Positions 10,521 to 22,500 of a stretch of DNA of 64,000 nt are shown here, piece by piece. The first letter of the stretch is position 1. Each line of letters begins with the position of its first letter. The position numbers and the translations under genes are program-made. Below the pieces are notes generated by a model that was not told the origin of the DNA, ran no database searches, and worked only from the letters and a program-made list of their open reading frames with translations. The stretch lies in NCBI GenBank assembly GCA_949361645.1, contig OX442416.1, forward strand, positions 20,729,451 through 20,793,450, read 5' to 3'. This DNA is from Spongilla lacustris. Taxonomy: Eukaryota > Porifera > Demospongiae > Spongillida > Spongillidae.

Positions 10521-13500
10521 GTATGTTGGCTGCAGACTATGAAGCGAAGCACTGAACGCGCAGTCGATCTGATGTATTCGATTTTAGTAAGGTCGCACGT
10601 GCCCGCGATCCGTTACTTCAACTGCGTTGCGACTCCGTACGTCGATGTGTTGTATAACTTGTATACCATTTTATATGCTGGGGGGGGGGGGGGGGGGAAA
10701 GAAAATAATTTTGCATCACGTGACTCTACAAAGCAACTAATAGTATATGTATGTTACAGATTTGTAACATGTACGTGTAAATTGAGAATGATATCATCCT
10801 CTCCAGCTCAGAGAGACTTTGCTGTGAGATTGGTTAATGGAGGAAACTCAACAGGCAGCGAGCAGTATCTTGGCCGTGTGGAGGTGTGCGTGGGAGGGCA
10901 GTGGGGCACCATATGCAGTCTGGGCTGGAGCATCGAAGACGCTGTAGTGGTGTGTCGCATGCTTGGCTTCCCCTCTGCCTTGAGGGCTGTGACAAATGGT
11001 GTCTATGGTCTGGGCACCGGACCAGTGTGGTTGTCGAATGTCAATTGCCGTGGAGACGAGTCGTCTCTAGCCAACTGTACGTACACAGGGCTGAACAACA
11101 CGGGGTGCCTGCATTCTCAGGATGCTGGCTTGGTGTGCTCTGATGGTGAGTGCTGACCTCAGGGGGCTAATGAGGGGGACTTTAGGGGGCTAATGAGGGG
11201 GACCTTAGGGGGCTAATGAGGGGGACCTTAGGGGGCTAATGAGGGGGACCTTAGGGGGCTAATGAGGGGGACCTTAGGGGGCTAATGAGGGGGACCTTAG
11301 GGGGCTAATGAGGGGGACCTTAGGGGGCTAATGAGGGGGACCTCAGGGGGCTAATGAGGGGGGCCTTAGGGGTGATGAGGGGGACCTCTATCTCACACAC
11401 ACATACACACACACACACCCATATACTCCATCTCTCCCTCCCACTCTCTCCCTCTCTTTTCCCAGATCTTGCTGTCATGCTAGTGAATGGGTGCAGTCCT
11501 GACAATGGAGGTGTGGAGGTCTACCATAGCAACCAGTGGGGCACCGTGTGCAGTGACCTCTGGTCCTTCTCCAATGCCCTGGTGGTGTGCAGGCAGCTAG
11601 GCTACCCCACTGCTCTGGAGGTGTGCAGGCAACTAGGCTACCCCACTGCTCTGGAGGCCCTGGTGGTGTGCAGGCAGCTAGGCTACCCCACTGCTGGTGG
11701 TGTGCAGGCAGCTAGGCTACCCCACTGCTCTGGAGGCCCTGGTGGTGTGCAGGCAGCTAGGCTACCCCACTGCTCTGGAAGCTGTACTGCTGTAAGGGCC
11801 ATGTGATGTGGAACGTCATCTTATAAGTCTTTTGATGACTGAGGGTTGTATGGTCTTCAGCTTTACTTAGTGATTAGTAATTTTGCATTCCTGGCAACAT
11901 GCTGTCCTCTAATTAGTGCACATGTGCTGCCCTCTAATTAGTGCACACGTGCTGCCCTCTAATTAGTGTACATGTGCTGCCCTCTAATTAGTGCATATGT
12001 GCTGCCTTACAGTGATTTTTAAACTGCCCTGGTTAGAAGTTTGAGGATAGTGTACATATATAAGTGTGGGAATGAGCTTGTGGTGAGTGTGATCTTGTAG
12101 TGATTGTAGTGTGGTCTGATAAGTACATTGTAGTGTAGCAGTCAGTAATTTGCAGTAATCAATGCTCAACATTTGTACAACATGGGGGGGGGGGGGGGGG
12201 GGGGAGGCAAATGCAGCTAATAGTTACGTAGTGTGCTAGTACTTGCTTGTGTATGTATTTGAGCTGCCCGTTTCCAGGGCAACACGGTATGGACAGGGGA
12301 CTGGACCTACCTGGCTGGATGACGTGTTGTGTATGAGGAATGAGCCGAGCCTTTCTGCTTGCCAGCACAGGCCATTTGGTACACACAACTGCCAACATTG
12401 GGAGGATGCCAGTGTGAGGTGTGCTCCAGATGAGGAGGTGGGTTTTTTTAAAAGTTAGGGTGTTGTGTGGTGTCCTTGGTTTCCTTTGTTGTAATCATTG
12501 TTGTTTTAATGGGTGGCCATTATTAGTAGTTATTCCAGGGAAGGCTGTGTAATGTCTTCTCTTTAGCATATGTAATAAGGATTACATCATCTCTGTACGT
12601 TACGTACTATTACATAGGTAAGAGCACACACTACACATGGCTGCATACACATGCACTACCTATTTAAGTTAGCATGCGCAAAAGTCAACCTGTTGGCAGG
12701 TTGATACCAGTGCCCTGGCATTAATCCAATTTTTTTAAAAACCTTTAATTGGAGTGTGCAGAGGGTTTTGTACTCTCCACTGTTGCCCTACCTATCTGTT
12801 CATTGCCCTAGCTAGCTATCTGTTCATTGCCCTAGCTATCTATCTGTTCATCGCGCTAGCTACCTATCTGTTCATTGCCCTAGCTACCTATCTGTTCATT
12901 GCCCTAGCTATCTATCTGTTCATTGCCCTAGCTATCTATCTGTTCATTGCCCTAGCTACCTATCTGTTCATTGCCCTAGCTATCTATCTGTTCATTGCCC
13001 TAGCTACCTATCTGTTCATTGCCCTAGCTACCTATCTGTTCATTGCCCTAGCTACCTATCTGTTCATTGCCCTAGCTACCTATCTGTTCATTGCCCTAGC
13101 TATCTATCTGTTCATTGCCCTAGCTACCTATCTGTTCATTGCCCTAGCTATCTATCTGTTCATTGCCCTAGCTATCTATCTGTTCATTGCCCTAGCTACC
13201 TATCTGTTCATTGCCCTAGCTACCTATCTGTTCATTGCCCTAGCTACCTATCTGTTCATTGCCCTAGCTATCTATCTGTTCATTGCCCTAGCTATCTATC
13301 TGTTCATTGCCCTAGCTACCTATCTGTTCATTGCCCTAGCTACCTATCTGTTCATTGCCCTAGCTACCTATCTGTTCATTGCCCTAGCACCCTTCAAAGC
13401 TCCATGTATTGACATTCATTCTGATGCTCCACCCTATAACCTGAGGCTCCACCCATTACCCCACCCATAACCTAAGGCTCCACCCACCCTTCCTTTGCTC

Positions 13501-16500
13501 CACATTAAAAAATAATTCCTTTATTAATTCCTTGCTCCGGTTGCCTATGACAACCCTGTGCATCTGGTGATCAACGGTGTGGCTACAAACCACACCCTCA
13601 ACCAGGGTACCATCCAGATCTTGTACAACGGTACATGGGGGACTGTCTGTGATGACCTCTGGGGGTACAGCGATGCCCTGGTGGTCTGCCGTATGTTGGG
13701 CTTCTCCAATGCCATCCAGGCATATCCCCGGGCTCTGTTTGGGTCCGTTCCCGGGCCCATCCACCTGGACGATGTGCAGTGCACTGGACAGGAGGCAGAA
13801 CTAGGGGACTGTCCCTATTCTCCGTGGGGACAGCATAATTGTGTCCACAGCGAAGAGGCAGGCGTGGTCTGTACCAATAAGTGTGTGTGTGATCTCTATC
13901 TGTCCATCAATGCTGTAAGATTTCAGTCCCTTTCTTTCTCTCTCCTCCTTTCCATCCTCTCCTATCCACCCTCTCCTCCCCTACCCCTCCTCCCCATCCC
14001 TCCCACTCTATACCACATGCCACTTTCCCTGCCTTTGATGTCAGGCTGGTTGGTGGACAGACCCCTAATGAGGGGCGTATCGAGGTTCTGTTCCAGGGGC
14101 AGTGGGGTACAGTCTGCGATGACCTCTGGGATATCAATGATGTCAATGTGAGGGACTTATGATATAATGCGATCGCTACATGACTGTCCCTCCCTCCCTC
14201 CCTCCCTCCCTCCCTCCCTCCCTCCCTCCCTCCCTCCCTCCCTCCCTCCCTCCCTCCCTCCCTCCCTCCCTCCCTCCCTCCCTCCCTCCCTCCCTCCCTC
14301 CCTCCCTCCCTCCCTCCCTCCCTCCCTCCCTCCCTCCCTCCCTCCCTCCCTCCCTCCCTCCCTCCCTCCCTCCCTCCCTCCCTCCCTCCCTCCCTCGGTG
14401 GTGTGTCATCAGTTAGGATATGCTTATGCATCATGACCGTCAACTAATGCAGAATTTGGTCAGGGGACCGGTCCCATCAATGTGGAGTGCATAGGGTCCG
14501 TGCGTAGCATGGACCTGTGTCCCTTCAACGGCTGGGGGGACCACGATTATTCACACAGCGAAGATGTGGGGGCGGTGTGTCAAGGTAGGCATGTGGGAGA
14601 TGAGGTGAGGGGAAAAGAGAGAGGGGAGGGGAGGAGGGAGGGAAAGGAATAAATGATTGTATATACATGTGTTCAGTGTGGGATATATTTTCATGTAATA
14701 ACTTTTCAACAATATCTTCCTTGCCACTATTTGCGTTGCATGTGTATATATAGTTGACAAATCAAATTGCGTACAGTTGTGGTATGTTAGTGGTGGTGAT
14801 GCATGTAATGGGAGGTACTATTGGGGCATGAGTAGTGGTGCTTTGCTCATGACCATCATGTGATAGGAGCTCATGACCATCATGTGATAGGAGCTCATGA
14901 CCATCATGTGATAGGAGCTCATGACCATCATGTGATAGGAGCTCATGACCATCATGTGATAGGAGCTCATGACCATCATGTGATAGGAGCTCATGACCAT
15001 CATGTGATAGGAGCTCATGACCATCATGTGATAGGAGCTCATGACCATCACGTGATAGGAGCTCATGACCATCATGTGATAGGAGCTCATGACCATCATG
15101 TGATAGGAGCTCATGACCATCATGTGATAGGTGCTCATGACCATCACGTGATAGGAGCTCATGACCATCATGTGATAGGAGCTCATGACCATCACGTGAT
15201 AGGAGCTCATGACCATCATGTGATAGGAGCTCATGACCATCATGTGATAGGAGCTCATGACCATCATGTGATAGGAGCTCATGACCATCATGTGATAGGA
15301 GCTCATGACCATCATGTGATAGGAGCTCATGACCATCATGTGATAGGAGCTCATGACCATCATGTGATAGGAGCTCATGACCATCATGTGATAGGAGCTC
15401 ATGACCATCATGTGATAGGAGCTCATGACCATCATGTGATAGGAGCTCATGACCATCATGTGATAGGAGCTCATGACCATCATGTGATAGGAACTCATGA
15501 CCATCATGTGATAGGAGCTGTTGACCATACAGGACAGCTTCTGCCTGTCCGTCTGGTTGGGGGATCTACATGTAACAGCTCTGAAGGATGTGTGGAGGTG
15601 TTCTACAACCAGACGTGGGGCACAGTCTGTGATGATTTCTGAAACCTCAGGGCACCCAGGGTGGTGTGTAGGCAGCTTGGGTATGCTGATGTCATCGGCT
15701 TCCAAAGTGGTTCCTTCTTTGGACCAGGAGATGGTGAGTGGGCGTGGTTGGTGGGGGCGGGTGTGTGGGTGTGGCAAGGTCTTAGGTGTGAGGGAGGGGA
15801 TGTGATCCTGGGGAATGCATACCCATTTGGTTAGGTGGTATACATGTACGTGTGCCAATAAATAAATATTCTAGGTTGTGTGCCACTGGAAGGATATGTG
15901 AGATGAAGGATTTGCTCTGTAGACTTCAGTGCAGACGTGGGTGATGGGATGTGGTCCTAAATTAAGTCCACGGGATTTGAACCACTCCTATCTGGCTGGA
16001 CAATGTGGCATGCCTGGGATCAGAGGGCTCTCTGATGGACTGCTCCAACCCCGGGTTTGGAGTACACAACTGTAACCACTCCGAACACGTTTTGGTCATG
16101 TGTTTAGGTGGGTGTGGTCATTATTAGATATTGATGCAACTGGATGCTGAATATACCCATTAATAACAGATACAGCACAATGCTGTGTATGAGTGGTTTA
16201 AGTTAAAACTGAACAACCATGTAGCCATGTGAACATAGCCGATGCTTACACACGTACCCCCCCCCCCCCCCCCCCCCCAACCCCAGTTAACCCTGAAGTC
16301 CATCCCTTTGTGGTGATGTGCAGTTGTACTAAATGCTTGTGGATAGTGTGTGGTTGTGATTCTAGCATTAGACCAAGGCAAACACTAAACTAAGATGACC
16401 TTCCAGGTTGAATGTTTGTCCCAATATTTCAAGGTGTTGAATTACCCTTTTATTTTTGGTACATGTACTGTTGTCCCTAACCTAGCGGAACTGTGAGTGA

Positions 16501-19500
16501 AGGGTGGGCGTGGCTGTATAGGCAGGCATGTGGGTGTGGCTTCTGTAAGATGGTAGGGTGTTTGCGCGAGTGGCTGCAGATGTCCGTATGAAAAGATCAA
16601 GTTTTCTGATGTTTTTGTGCATTTACCTTAACTAGGCAAATAAACAAATAGTCCTTCTCTTGCATGTACACTGTGTGTAGTCTAGTTGTATATTTAATGA
16701 TTATTGTTAATAAAAGTTGGTTATTGTAAGTAGATAGTTAATTAACTGAAATCAGAGTTTTGTTAGACAGTGGATGCCTTGGGTGTGGTATTGGTGGCCA
16801 TCTGTGTCTTCTCCTTCAAGATTTGGCTTGATGACCTTCGCTGCACTGGGAAGGAGAGCTCCATATCTGAATGCAGCCACAATGGGTGGGGTGTGCACAA
16901 CTGTATTCACGAGGAAGACGCATCAGTCATCTGCACAGGTGGGTTGGTGAGCATTAATTAAATAGTTGTGCAAACTGCTCTGGTAAAAAGAAAAAGATGA
17001 CAAATGTAAAGCTAGAGAAGGTGCAGGTGCATTTCAGTACACATCACAATCATCCCTTTGAACGTGCACATGGATATGTGTAAGGCACCAACAGCTGTAT
17101 AGACTGGACCCACCATCAATTAAAAGTAGTTGGCTAATGATCTTTGTCAGTTTCAGGTACTGCATGTTTTATGAGTGAAGGTATCACTTCCACTGTGCAA
17201 GCTTGCTAGGTGTAGTTGCTGGGTCATGTTCTAATGCAGCAGCATTCATGGTGGGTAGGGTATATTTGTTAGTTAATTTGTTGTGATTTACTGCAGTTTA
17301 CCATCATTTACTATTACCTTCTCCCATGACCAGATGTCCCCATCAATCCCTACCCTCTGTGTCTGGCCAACAGCACCCAGCGTGGCCCCTCCCCCTCCAT
17401 CAGAGATGGCCGCCTGGAGATGTACTACAATGGTGCCTGGGGTACCATCTGTGATGACCACTGGACCCTCGTGGAGGTGGGCGTGGCCTGTCGGTCGCTG
17501 GGCTTCCCCGGAGCCAGAACAGTGTTCTCTTCGGCCTACTTTGGTTCCGGTTCCGGACCCATCTGGTTGGACGATGTGTTCTGTGAGGGCAGGGAGTATC
17601 TTGTGCAGGAGTGTGCACACAATGGCTTCAGAGCCAACAACTGCAACCATCTGGAGGATGAGTGCTACCGTATGTGGGGCTGGGGCTGAGGGAGTGCTCC
17701 TGTATGTGGGGCTGGGGCTGAGGGAGTGCTCCTGTATGTGGGGCTGGGGCTGAGGGAGTGCTCCCATATGTGGGGCTGGGGCTGAGGGAGTGCTCCCGTA
17801 TGTGGGGCTGGGGCTGAGGGAGTGCTCCCGTATGTGGGGCTGGGGCTGAGGGAGTGCTCCCGTATGTGGGGCTGGGGCTGAGGGAGTGCTCCCATATGAC
17901 ATCCCCAGTCCCCCTGGGACTATCACCAGGGGGACTTTCCTATGGGGGGCCGGATAGGAGCTCATGACCATCATGTGATAGGAGCTCATGACCATCATGT
18001 GATAGGAGCTCATGACCATCATGTGATAGGAGCTCATGACCATCATGTGATAGGAGCTCATGACCATCATGTGATAGGAGCTCATGATCATCATGTGATA
18101 GGAGGTACTATATTTTGGTTGTGTTGTTAACCCCTTTGTGCCTATATACAGGACAGCTTCTGCCTGTTCGTCTGGTTGGGGGATCTAACAGCTCTGAAGG
18201 ATGTGTGGAGGTGTTCTACAACCAGACGTGGGGCACAGTCTGCGATGATTTCTGGAACCTCAGGGCATCCAGGGTGGTGTGTAGGCAGCTTGGGTATGCT
18301 GATGTCATCGGCTTCCAAAGTGGTTCCTTCTTTGGACCAGGGGATGGTGAGTGGGCGTGGTTGGTGTGGGCGGGTGTGGGGGTGTGGCAAGGTCTTAGGT
18401 GTGAGGGAGGGGATGTGATCCTGGGGAATGCACACCCATTTGGTTAGGTGGTATACGTGTGCCAATAAATAAATATTCTACATGTAGGTTGTGTGCCACT
18501 GGAAGGATATGTGAGGTGAAGGATTTGCTACCCCAGGGCCCTCAGCTTGGCTACCCCAGGGCCCTGAGTGCCTCCATGTATGCCAACGTGGTGTGCCCTC
18601 AGCTTGGCTACCCCAGGGCCCTGAGTGCCTCCATGTATGCCAACGTGGTGTGCCCTCAGCTTGGCTACCCCAGGGCCCTGAGTGCCTCCATGTATGCCAA
18701 CGTGGTGTGCCCTCAGCTTGGCTACCCCAGGGTCCTGAGTGCCTCCATGTATGCCAACGTGGTGTGCCGTCAGCTTGGCTACCCCAGGGCCCTGAGTGCC
18801 TCCATGTATGCCAACGTGGTGTGCCCTCAGCTTGGCTACCCCAGGGCCCTGAGTGCCTCCATGTATGCCAACGTGGTGTGTCGTCAGCTCAAGTGGCTAC
18901 CCCAGGGCCCTGAGTGCCTCCATGTATGCCAACGTGGTGTGCCCTCAGCTTGGCTACCCCAGGGCCCTGAGTGCCTCCATGTATGCCAACGTGGTGTGCC
19001 CTCAGCTTGGCTACCCCAGGGCCCTGAGTGCCTCCATGTATGCCAACGTGGTGTGCCCTCAGCTTGGCTACCCCAGGGCCCTGAGTGCCTCCATGTATGC
19101 CAACGTGGTGTGCCGTCAGCTTGGCTACCCCAGGGCCCTGAGTGCCTCCATGTATGCCAACGTGGTGTGCCCTCAGCTTGGCTACCCCAGGGCCCTGAGT
19201 GCCTCCATGTATGCCAACGTGGTGTGTCGTCAGCTCAAGTGGCTACCCCAGGGCCCTGAGTGCCTCCATGTATGCCAACGTGGTGTGCCCTCAGCTTGGC
19301 TACCCCAGGGCCCTGAGTGCCTCCATGTATGCCAACGTGGTGTGCCCTCAGCTTGGCTACCCCAGGGCCCTGAGTGCCTCCATGTATGCCAACGTGGTGT
19401 GCCCTCAGCTTGGCTACCCCAGGGCCCTGAGTGCCTCCGTGTATGCCAACGTGGTGTGCCCTCAGCTTGGCTACCCCAGGGCCCTGAGTGCCTCCATGTA

Positions 19501-22500
19501 TGCCAACGTGGTGTGCCCTCAGCTTGGCTACCCCAGGGCCCTGAGTGCCTCCATGTATGCCAACGTGGTGTGCCCTCAGCTTGGCTACCCCAGGGCCCTG
19601 AGTGCCTCCATGTATGCCAACGTGGTGTGCCCTCAGCTTGGCTACCTCAGGGCCCTGAGTGCCTCCATGTATGCCACCTTTGGTCCCGGCAGCGGAACTG
19701 TGAGTGCTGGGTGGGCGTGGCTGTATAGGCAGGCATGTGGGTGTGGCTTCTGTAAGATGGTAGGGTGTTTGCGCGAGTGGCTGCAGATGTCCGTATGAAA
19801 AGATCAAGTTTTCTGATGTTTTTGTGCATTTACCTTAACTAGGCAAATAAACAAATAGTCCTTCTCTTACATGTACACTGTGTAGTCTAGTTGTATATTT
19901 AATGATTATTGTGTAATAAAAAGTGGTTATTGTAAGTAGATAGTTAATTAGCTGAAATCAGAGTTTTGTTAGACAATCGATGCCCTTGGGTGTGGTATTG
20001 GTGCCCATATATGTCTTCTCCTTCAAGATTTGGCTTGATGACCTTCGCTGCACTGGGAAGGAGAGCTCCATATTTGAATGCAGCCACAATGGGTGGGGTG
20101 TGCACAACTGTATTCACTAGGAAGACGCATCAGTCATCTGCACAGGTGGGTTGGTGAGCATTAATTAAATAGTTGTGCGACCTGCTCTGGTAAAAAAAAA
20201 GATGACAAATGGAAAGCTAGAGAAGGTGCAGGTGCATTTCAGTACACACCACAATCATCCCTTTGAACATGCACATGGATATGTGTAAGGCACCAACAGC
20301 TGCATAGACTGGACCCACCATCAATTAAAAGTAGTTGGGTGGGTTAGGGAAAAGTGTACAGAATATGGCATTATTTTGATGTTGGCTTATTTGGATCTGT
20401 GTTTTAGGGGAGGAAAAAACAACTAATGATCTTTGTCAGTTTCAGGTACTGCATGTTTTATGAGTGAAGGCATCACTTCCACTGTACAAGCTTGCTAGGT
20501 GTAGTTGCTGGTCATGTTCTGATGCAGCTGCATTCATGGTGGGTAGGGTATATTTGTTAATATTATTGTTAATATTGTTGTGATTTACTGCAGTTTACCA
20601 TCATTTACTATTACCTTCTCTCGTGACCAGATGTCCCCATCAATCCCTACCCTCTGCGTGTGGCCAACAGCACCCAGCATGGCCCCTCCCCCTCCATCAG
20701 AGATGGCCGCCTGGAGATGTACTACAATGGCGCCTGGGGTACCATCTGTGATGACCACTGGACCCTCGTTGAGGTGGGCGTGGCCTGTCGGTCGCAGGGC
20801 TTCCCCGGAGCCAGAACAGTGTTCTCTTCGGCCTACTTTGGTTCCGGTTCCGGACCCATCTGGTTGGACGATGTGTTCTGTGAGGGCAGGGAGTATCTTG
20901 TGCAGGAGTGTGCACACAATGGCTTCAGAGCCAACAACTGCAACCATCTGGAGGATGAGTGCTCCCGTATGTGGGGCTGGGGCTGAGGGAGTGCTCCTGT
21001 ATGTGGGGCTGGGGCTGAGGGAGTGCTCCTGTATGTGGGGCTGGGGCTGAGGGAGTGCTCCCATATGTGGGGCTGGGGCTGAGGGAGTGCTCCCGTATGT
21101 GGGGCTGGGGCTGAGGGAGTGCTCCCGTATGTGGGGCTGGGGCTGAGGGAGTGCTCCCGTATGTGGGGCTGGGGCTGAGGGAGTGCTCCCATATGACATC
21201 CCCAGTCCCCCTGGGACTATCACCAGGGGGACTTTCCTATGGGGGGCCGGATAGGAGCTCATGACCATCATGTGATAGGAGCTCATGACCATCATGTTAT
21301 AGGAGCTCATGACCATCATGTGATAGGAGCACATGACCATCATGTGATAGGAGCTCATGACCATCATGTGATAGGAGCTCATGACCATCATGTGATAGGA
21401 GCTCATGTGATAGGAGCTCATGACCATCATGTGATAGGAGCACATGACCATCATGTGATAGGAGCTCATGACCATCATGTGATAGGAGCTCATGTGATAG
21501 GAGCTCATGACCATCATGTGATAGGAGCTCATGACCATCATGTGATAGGAGCTCATGACCATCATGTGATAGGAGCTCATGACCATCATGTGATAGGAGC
21601 ACATGACCATCATGTGATAGGAGCTCATGACCATCATGTGATAGGAGCTCATGACCATCATGTGATAGGAGCTCATGACCATCATGTGATAGGAGGTCAT
21701 GACCATCATGTGATAGGAGCTCATGACCATCATGTGATAGGAGCTCATGACCATCATGTGATAGGAGCTCATGACCATCATGTGATAGGAGCTCATGACC
21801 ATCATGTGATAGGAGCTCATGACCATCATGTGATAGGAGCTCATGACCATCATGTGATAGGAGCTCATGACCATCATGTGATAGGAGCTCATGACCATCA
21901 TGTGATAGGAGCTAATGACCATGATATGATAGGAGCTCATGACCATCATGTGTTAGGAGGCACTATATTTTGGTTGTGTTGTTAACCCCTTTGTGCCTAT
22001 ATACAGGACAGCTTCTGCCTGTTCGTCTGGTTGGGGGATCTAACAGCTCTGAAGGATGTGTGGAGGTGTTCTACAACCAGACGTGGGGCACAGTCTGCGA
22101 TGATTTCTGGAACCTCAGGGCATCCAGGGTGGTGTGTAGGCAGCTTGGGTATGCTGATGTCATCGGCTTCCTAAGTGGTTCCTTCTTTGGACCAGGGGAT
22201 GGTGAGTGGGCGTGGTTGGTGTGGGCGGGTGTGCATGGGGGTGTGGCAGGGTCTTAGGTGTGAGGGAGGGGATGTGATCCTGGGGAATGCACACCCATTT
22301 GGTTAGGTGGTATACGTGTGCCAATAAATAAATATTCTACATGTAGGTTGTGTGCCACTGGAAGGATATGTGAGGTGAAGGATTTGCTACCCCAGGGCCC
22401 TCAGCTTGGCTACCCCAGGGCCCTGAGTGCCTCCATGTATGCCAACGTGGTGTGCCCTCAGCTTGGCTACCCCAGGGCCCTGAGTGCCTCCATGTATGCC

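Noticed and set aside
12754..13470. 238-codon hydrophobic ORF that could be read as many membrane helices
   Set aside because: It is the 24-bp array; eight-residue identical repeats and no splice or domain context.
14848..15522. Possible CRISPR-like array
   Set aside because: Units are contiguous 24-bp tandem repeats without variable spacers, in a eukaryotic context.
14818..15858. 346-codon minus-strand ORF and similar ones at 17288 and 20585
   Set aside because: Antisense reading of 24-bp and 32-bp arrays and SRCR exons.
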